Positions 1 through 5,383 of a stretch of DNA of 5,383 nt are shown in pieces; the first letter of the stretch is position 1; each line of letters opens with the position of its first letter. A program made the translations under genes and the position numbers. Source of the DNA: JAYEIH01 sp034659995 (lineage in GTDB: Archaea; Methanobacteriota_B; Thermococci; Methanofastidiosales; B48-G16); NCBI GenBank assembly GCA_034659995.1, contig JAYEIH010000015.1, positions 1 through 5,383 of the forward strand, in the 5' to 3' direction. The notes beneath the pieces are model-generated. The model was not told the DNA's origin. It saw only the letters and a list, made by a program, of their open reading frames with translations, and did not search any database.

Positions 1-1372
1 TTGCAATGAGACCTCCTATGGACGGGAGGTCTAACTGCTGTATCTGTGTTATCACACCAAGAACGATGAGCGTTTCACTGAACCCCGTGATAAGCAGAGG
101 GATTACGATCTTTATTTCACGGTATCGAATATAAATAATGGCGGCAACAGCCAGTATTGCAAGTATTATTGCGGAAAAAACTCCCTTGAGGAACTTTTCT
201 CCGAGTGATGGATCAATGTATCCCTCGTTCACAATTATTGGTTTTACAGGAAGGGAACCCGCTCGCAGATGAGATTCCAACGCCCTTGCTCTTTCTAATG
301 TTTCCTGATCGCCTCCACCCAGAGAGGCCCGTAGTCCGCCGCCGTTCCATGCGCCTGTCTTTATCAGTGAGGCCAATGAGGTGTTTAAAGGAGCCTTAAA
401 CACTTCTTTATTATCGAGGCACATTGCAATGGGGTGCGCCTCCGGATTATCAACGGCACCATACTCTATCGTAGCCTCGCTAAATTTATTTGCCCCTTCT
501 TCAGTAAGCTCGAAAGGGACGCCATACGCTCCTGTCATTGAATCCTTTCTTACTGAACTAATCTCAGATATCGAGGTACCCGTACAGATTCTTGCCGTCT
601 CCGTTTCGTTGATATATATTTTAATCTCAAATTTTCCCGGTTCGGCTACGTAGTTCCGTGCTTCCTCTAGGGGCATTCCGGCAAGGTCTACCAGTATGTA
701 ATCCTCCCCCCAAATGCGCACATCTATATCCTTCAGCCCCGCATAGTTCAGTTTCTCGCTGATGATATCCTTTGTCAGCTTCGTTGTGTATGGGGTAACA
801 CCCATCGTATAGCTTACGAGCTCTGCATTCACGGAACGGAGGTACTCTCTCAGTTTTTCTTCTGGTTTTTCCTTTATCTCTTCATCCGTCAGTCCTTTTT
901 TTTCATCCAGTATGGGTCCCCGTATCTCATACTTATCTTCAATAAGTATTACTTCATTATCTGTCATTTTTTCCAGGTAGGACACGACAGCTCCCTCATT
1001 GGATAAACTGAATCTCACTGTATTTTCTTTAAGAGAGGGTGTTCCATACCCCAGTTCTTTCAGTTCCTCCACAGTGGTCGCATTGAGATTCTCAGCGGTG
1101 AACTCAACAAATTTGTCTCCCGAGTTAGCGATTTTATACCCCTCACCCAGTTCAGCAGTGAGAATGTCTTCCTTGGTTCCTCGAACGTCTATTATACAGC
1201 CTTCCATCCTTAAGTGTATTGATGAGCCCCCAAAAAAATCCAGACCCAGGTTTACATCGGTTTTAAAGTTTCCATCCTTGTATCCCGGCGAGATAGATAC
1301 CACTGATAGAATGATTGCAGCGAGTAGTATGATAACACGAAAATCCTTTAGAATGGAAAATTTTGATCTCAT
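1..1372 (-). CDS. secD: Protein-export membrane protein SecD, archaeal type (partial, C-terminus missing)
   Basis: SecD works with SecF in the cytoplasmic membrane to assist late steps of protein export through the SecYEG channel. The frame is open from the ATG at 1372 to the left edge, giving 457 residues with no stop. A first membrane segment lies at about residues 11-27. It is followed by the family motif GLDFFGG (43-49) and a long extracytoplasmic region. Near the C-terminal end are the SLPVKPIIVNEG and DPSLGEKFLKG stretches typical of SecD. Two membrane segments then follow, including ITGFSETLIVLG, which matches the archaeal family. The remaining segments, with the conserved archaeal GTGVDDQ region expected next, lie outside the window. 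The gene starts 2 bases after the secF stop, so it is almost certainly co-transcribed and translationally coupled. A G-rich stretch (AGGGGG) about 8 bases upstream may serve as ribosome binding site. Identification is confident; the full length is unknown. Confidence 0.93.
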   Translation of the reverse strand, partial: MRSKFSILKDFRVIILLAAIILSVVSISPGYKDGNFKTDVNLGLDFFGGSSIHLRMEGCIIDVRGTKEDILTAELGEGYKIANSGDKFVEFTAENLNATTVEELKELGYGTPSLKENTVRFSLSNEGAVVSYLEKMTDNEVILIEDKYEIRGPILDEKKGLTDEEIKEKPEEKLREYLRSVNAELVSYTMGVTPYTTKLTKDIISEKLNYAGLKDIDVRIWGEDYILVDLAGMPLEEARNYVAEPGKFEIKIYINETETARICTGTSISEISSVRKDSMTGAYGVPFELTEEGANKFSEATIEYGAVDNPEAHPIAMCLDNKEVFKAPLNTSLASLIKTGAWNGGGLRASLGGGDQETLERARALESHLRAGSLPVKPIIVNEGYIDPSLGEKFLKGVFSAIILAILAVAAIIYIRYREIKIVIPLLITGFSETLIVLGVITQIQQLDLPSIGGLIA

Positions 1373-1374
1373 CC

Positions 1375-2268
1375 TTACCGCCCCCTATGTCGCTTCTTTT
1401 TCGTAGATTCTCTAACAAGATACCATTTCAGTAGCCCCGCGTTAAACATCCATGTATTCATGAGGTCTATCGTGAGTCCCAGTGTCAGCACAGCAGCCAT
1501 ATCTTTTAGTATAGTTGTATTGTAATTAGAAGCAACAATATACAGGACCGTCATTGCAACAATAGTTGTTAGCGTCATCGTAAGCCCTGTTTTCATAGCA
1601 GTTCTTATTTTTTCGTTTGTTTTTCCCGTTCTCTTTAATAATCGAGTTGTCAAAAGGATGTCGCTGTCAACTGAGTATCCTATCATCATTAAGAGAGCAG
1701 CTATAGTTCCAAGAGTTAGCTTTATACCAAAAACGTACATTACAGCCGCGGTGACGACAATATCGGCAAAAGCTGAAATAATTACAGCCATTGACGGATA
1801 CGGGATTCTGAAGACTATAAAGACGACAACGGTCATGCCAATGAACGCATAGAGCAGTGCTTTCATTGCGTCAGTTTGCAGGTCCTTTCCAAGGGTGGGT
1901 CCCATATACTGGGTACTTACCACGGCTTCGGAATATTTTGATTTAATGCTCTTCTCCAGCTCTACGGAGTCTATCGAAGCCGGTGCTTCCACCCTGTATG
2001 CGCTTCCCGTGCTTCTAACGGTAATTTCGGTGTCATCAAACTCATCTTGAAGATATTTTTCCAAATTTCCGGTCTCAAAAGTTACGTTCTGAACGTATGC
2101 CGTTGTTCCCCCTTCGAGTTCCATTCCATAATCCATCGGTTTATCCATCCGGAGATAATTGGTGCCTAAAAGAAGCAAAGCGAGGATCAGCACGGTTACT
2201 GGGAGTATCATTAGCTTTTTATAGGGATATTTTGTAACATCTATCTTATTCATTATCTCTTCAAACAT
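1375..2268 (-). CDS. secF: Protein-export membrane protein SecF, archaeal type
   Basis: SecF is the partner of SecD in the accessory membrane complex of the Sec export pathway. The 297-residue protein has the family layout. One membrane segment (about 18-38) is followed by an extracytoplasmic domain with the GMELEGGT motif (48-55). The PTLGKDL stretch (124-130) leads into five more hydrophobic segments at about 134-154, 158-179, 184-205, 229-249 and 255-280. The signature GYSVDSDILLTTR (197-209) in the fourth segment is characteristic of archaeal SecF. The C-terminus is short and very basic (KKKRHRGR), so it should face the cytoplasm. The first ATG is preferred because AGGAGA lies 6 bases upstream; Met6 has no comparable site. 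It is the first gene of a secF-secD operon, the reverse of the usual bacterial secD-secF order. Confidence 0.96.
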   Translation of the reverse strand: MFEEIMNKIDVTKYPYKKLMILPVTVLILALLLLGTNYLRMDKPMDYGMELEGGTTAYVQNVTFETGNLEKYLQDEFDDTEITVRSTGSAYRVEAPASIDSVELEKSIKSKYSEAVVSTQYMGPTLGKDLQTDAMKALLYAFIGMTVVVFIVFRIPYPSMAVIISAFADIVVTAAVMYVFGIKLTLGTIAALLMMIGYSVDSDILLTTRLLKRTGKTNEKIRTAMKTGLTMTLTTIVAMTVLYIVASNYNTTILKDMAAVLTLGLTIDLMNTWMFNAGLLKWYLVRESTKKKRHRGR

Positions 2269-2274
2269 CGTATC

Positions 2275-2280
2275 TCTCCT
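2275..2280 (-). promoter_or_regulatory. Ribosome binding site of secF
   Basis: AGGAGA on the minus strand lies 6 bases before the ATG at 2268. This supports Met1 rather than Met6 as the SecF start. Confidence 0.7.
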
Positions 2281-2285
2281 AAATC

Positions 2286-2293
2286 TTTTATAG
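2286..2293 (+). promoter_or_regulatory. TATA-like box of trmI
   Basis: TTTTATAG preceded by an A-rich stretch (AAATC) resembles an archaeal TATA box with an upstream TFB element. A start about 26 bases downstream of its centre would be near 2315, giving a leader of about 24 bases that includes the GGAG site at 2327-2330. It is weaker than the opposite-strand box. Confidence 0.42.
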
Positions 2294-2312
2294 TCTCAAT
2301 CGAGATAGTACG

Positions 2313-2320
2313 TATATAAA
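2313..2320 (-). promoter_or_regulatory. TATA box of the secF-secD operon
   Basis: On the minus strand this reads TTTATATA, a close match to the archaeal TATA consensus. A start about 26 bases downstream of its centre would lie near 2290. That leaves a leader of about 22 bases that contains the AGGAGA ribosome binding site. On the plus strand the same bases would place a start inside trmI, so it is better assigned to secF. Confidence 0.55.
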
Positions 2321-2326
2321 CTTAAC

Positions 2327-2330
2327 GGAG
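2327..2330 (+). promoter_or_regulatory. Ribosome binding site of trmI (decides the start)
   Basis: GGAG lies 8 bases before the ATG at 2339 but only 2 bases before the in-frame TTG at 2333. The normal spacing favours the ATG. Confidence 0.65.
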
Positions 2331-2338
2331 TTTTGATT

Positions 2339-3082
2339 ATGATCGCAAAAGGAGATAGACTACTGCTCATTGATAAAAAAGGGAAAAAATATATGGTTAA
2401 TTGTAAAGGTGAGTTTCATACCCATTACGGCGTGGTGGACCTTGATGATCTTGTGGGGAAAAGCTATGGAATCAGAGTGGAGACGCATAGAGGAGAAAAA
2501 TTCACCGTTTTAAAACCCAGTTTTATAGATTACATTGAAAAAATGAGGAGAATGCCGCAGATAATTACTCCAAAGGATGCTGCAATGGTCATCGCAGAGA
2601 CTGGTCTGAGCAGGGGGCATAGCGTTGTGGAGGCGGGTGCCGGGTCCGGCGCACTGACAATCTTTCTTGCCGACACCGTATATCCCGGCGAGGTCCACAG
2701 CTATGAGATACGGGAGGACTTTGCAGAGGTAGCACGAGAAAATGTAAAGGGATTTGGGCTGGATAATGTCTCTATAAAGCTGAAGGATGTATATAAGGGC
2801 GTAGATGAAGAAGATCTGGATCTTGTTGCTCTCGATCTCCCAGAACCGGAAAAAGTTGTGAAGGTTGCCTATAGCTCTCTAAAGTTCGGCGGATTTATTT
2901 TTGGGTACAACCCATCCATAGAGCAGATGCTGCGATTTAGGAAAAAAGCAGGAAAATACTTCCAGATAAAAACAATAGAATGCAATGTAAGAGAGTATGA
3001 GTCTAAAAAAATGGGAACAAGACCAAAAACGCTGATGGTAGGACATACGGGATTTTTGACATTCGGCAGAAAGGTATTTTAA
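2339..3082 (+). CDS. trmI: tRNA (adenine-N1)-methyltransferase TrmI (A58, possibly also A57)
   Basis: This is a SAM-dependent enzyme that makes 1-methyladenosine in the T-loop of tRNAs. Archaeal relatives modify A58, and some also A57. From the chosen ATG the protein has 247 residues, a normal length for the archaeal family. A small N-terminal domain (about 1-65) is followed by the conserved MPQIITPKDA stretch (72-81). The Rossmann-type methyltransferase domain shows SAM motif I, VEAGAGSGALT (97-107), and YEIREDF (122-128) as the acidic motif II. It also shows the LDLPEPE active-site motif, with the presumed catalytic Asp at 166. The RPKT stretch (228-231) and the following HTGFLTF end are also typical. 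An alternative TTG start at 2333 would add two residues but lies too close to the GGAG site. The gene stands alone between the divergent sec operon and the hut genes. The two cysteines that I recall forming intersubunit disulfides in Pyrococcus TrmI appear to be absent. Confidence 0.93.
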   Translation: MIAKGDRLLLIDKKGKKYMVNCKGEFHTHYGVVDLDDLVGKSYGIRVETHRGEKFTVLKPSFIDYIEKMRRMPQIITPKDAAMVIAETGLSRGHSVVEAGAGSGALTIFLADTVYPGEVHSYEIREDFAEVARENVKGFGLDNVSIKLKDVYKGVDEEDLDLVALDLPEPEKVVKVAYSSLKFGGFIFGYNPSIEQMLRFRKKAGKYFQIKTIECNVREYESKKMGTRPKTLMVGHTGFLTFGRKVF

Positions 3083-3091
3083 TTATTTTTT
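3083..3091 (+). terminator. T-rich terminator after trmI
   Basis: The stop codon is followed immediately by TTATTTTTT. Archaeal RNA polymerase typically stops at T-runs in the non-template strand without needing a hairpin, and I see no hairpin here. It would separate trmI from the hut genes. Confidence 0.45.
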
Positions 3092-3103
3092 AAAGGAATG
3101 GGA

Positions 3104-3114
3104 TTTTTAAAAAA
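3104..3114 (+). promoter_or_regulatory. AT-rich TATA-like element of the hut operon
   Basis: TTTTTAAAAAA lies in the 95-base gap between trmI and the preferred hutU start. A start about 26 bases downstream of its centre would be near 3135. The leader would then be about 43 bases and include the strong GAGGAGAT site. A transcript starting there would exclude the ATG at 3121, which supports the downstream start. The match to the TATA consensus is modest. Confidence 0.42.
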
Positions 3115-3166
3115 TAAAAAATGAGCATATTCGATCATTACCGCAACATTTTTAACGTGGTGATAA

Positions 3167-3174
3167 GAGGAGAT
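3167..3174 (+). promoter_or_regulatory. Ribosome binding site of hutU (decides the start)
   Basis: GAGGAGAT is a strong Shine-Dalgarno sequence with 5 bases between its GGAG core and the ATG at 3178. The upstream in-frame ATG at 3121 has only AAAAATAAAAA directly before it; the nearest AGGA is 23 bases away. Confidence 0.65.
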
Positions 3175-3177
3175 AGC

Positions 3178-4854
<1,677 letters not shown>

Positions 4855-4855
4855 T

Positions 4856-5383
4856 ATGTTGCTCGATGGTGAATCACTAACAATAGAGGATCTCTACGGA
4901 GTAGCCTGTCTCAGGGAAAAGGTGGAGATAGACAAGTCTGTGGAACCAAAGATAGAGCGAAGCAGGAAGATTGTGAAGGAGTATGGGGAAAAAGAGCAAG
5001 TTGCCTATGGCATAACAACGGGTCTTGGAGAGCTCTGCAATGTTCTGATCGATAAGGGCCATATAGACCAGCTTCAGAAGAACCTTATACGAAGTCACTC
5101 CGCAGGTGTCGGCGATCCTTTTGATGAGAAGATTGTCAGGGCAGCAATCCTTTTGCGGGCAAACTCCCTGGCTAAAGGATACTCAGGTGTACGATATACT
5201 CTTCTGGAACGATTCATTTCTCTTTTGAACAACAATATTATCCCTTATATTCCCAAAAAAGGGTCTCTTGGAGCCTCTGGTGATCTCGCTCCACAAGCGC
5301 ATATGGCACTTGTGCTCATGGGGGAAGGTGAGGTGCTCCGGAACGGCAGGAGAGTACCGGCGAAACAAGCCTTAGAAAAAGCA
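4856..5383 (+). CDS. hutH: Histidine ammonia-lyase (histidase), partial, N-terminal part
   Basis: Histidase removes ammonia from L-histidine to give urocanate, the substrate of the neighbouring HutU. The frame is open from the ATG at 4856 to the right edge: 176 residues of a family usually near 500. Visible motifs are YGITTGLGELCN with the catalytic Tyr51, and RSHSAGVG (79-86). GSLGASGDLAP (136-146) holds the Ala-Ser-Gly triad (140-142) that cyclises on its own into the electrophilic MIO cofactor. The Ser80-His81 pair matches the Ser-His found in histidases; phenylalanine lyases differ there. That and the hutU neighbour favour histidine over tyrosine or phenylalanine as substrate. The ATG follows the hutU stop by 1 base. 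A weak GAGG about 13 bases upstream suggests that translation depends on coupling to hutU. The C-terminal helical part is outside the window. Confidence 0.94.
   Translation, partial: MLLDGESLTIEDLYGVACLREKVEIDKSVEPKIERSRKIVKEYGEKEQVAYGITTGLGELCNVLIDKGHIDQLQKNLIRSHSAGVGDPFDEKIVRAAILLRANSLAKGYSGVRYTLLERFISLLNNNIIPYIPKKGSLGASGDLAPQAHMALVLMGEGEVLRNGRRVPAKQALEKA

Larger units (their letters stand above)
2269..2338. promoter_or_regulatory. Divergent secF/trmI intergenic region with overlapping promoters
   Basis: This 70-base gap carries the start signals for two genes running in opposite directions. Each strand has a TATA-like box and a Shine-Dalgarno sequence. The predicted start site of each transcript, about 26 bases from its box centre, falls on or beside the box used by the other gene. 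The boxes are inferred from sequence and from known archaeal spacing; no start site has been mapped here. Confidence 0.6.

Noticed and set aside
9..32. Perfect 8-base inverted repeat (AGACCTCC / GGAGGTCT) with an 8-base loop
   Set aside because: It lies inside the secD coding frame (LDLPSIGGL region). By a rough estimate, one or two such repeats with short loops are expected by chance in a window of this size.
205..653. Two plus-strand frames overlapping secD
   Set aside because: Their products are low-complexity and resemble nothing; the opposite strand encodes recognisable SecD throughout.
999..1406. 135-residue plus-strand frame
   Set aside because: Serine/proline-rich antisense shadow of the SecD N-terminus, without start signals.
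3083..3120. Small RNA or riboswitch in the trmI-hutU gap
   Set aside because: The gap is short and almost all A/T, with no stable stem; terminator plus promoter explains it better.
3131..3166. Imperfect inverted repeat in the hutU leader (ATCATTACC ... GGTGAT) as a repressor operator
   Set aside because: The arms match only in part and are unevenly spaced; no regulator gene is in view to support an operator.
4877..5368. Minus-strand frames opposite hutH
   Set aside because: The plus strand encodes clear HutH motifs, including the MIO triad, across both.

Overview
This window looks like chromosomal DNA from an archaeon, most likely a euryarchaeote. Thermoplasmatota is my leading guess, but the sequence does not prove it. 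Three things support this. The SecF and SecD proteins are of archaeal type and lie in the order secF-secD. The tRNA methyltransferase closely resembles archaeal TrmI. The intergenic regions carry TATA-like boxes at the spacing expected for archaeal transcription, together with Shine-Dalgarno sequences. Frequent AGA/AGG arginine and ATA isoleucine codons fit the same picture.

The left part (1-2268, minus strand) is the protein-export operon secF-secD. secF is complete. secD begins 2 bases after it and runs off the left edge. Both encode membrane subunits that assist the Sec translocon.

A short intergenic stretch (2269-2338) separates secF from trmI, which runs the other way. It appears to hold two face-to-face, overlapping promoters. 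trmI (2339-3082, plus strand) encodes the SAM-dependent tRNA m1A methyltransferase. A T-run directly after its stop codon is a likely terminator.

The right part (3083-5383, plus strand) starts with an AT-rich promoter/leader and then holds hutU (urocanate hydratase) and hutH (histidine ammonia-lyase, cut by the right edge), 1 base apart. HutH converts histidine to urocanate and HutU hydrates urocanate to imidazolone propionate, so the pair encodes the first two steps of histidine breakdown. This suggests an organism that ferments or respires amino acids or peptides.

Every long reading frame has a recognisable family, and I see no mobile element, CRISPR array, RNA gene or undescribed multi-gene system. 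The points worth a second look are the interlocked divergent promoters, two probable start-codon corrections (trmI and hutU), sequence variants in HutU, the absence of the TrmI disulfide cysteines, and the self-contained archaeal hutUH unit.
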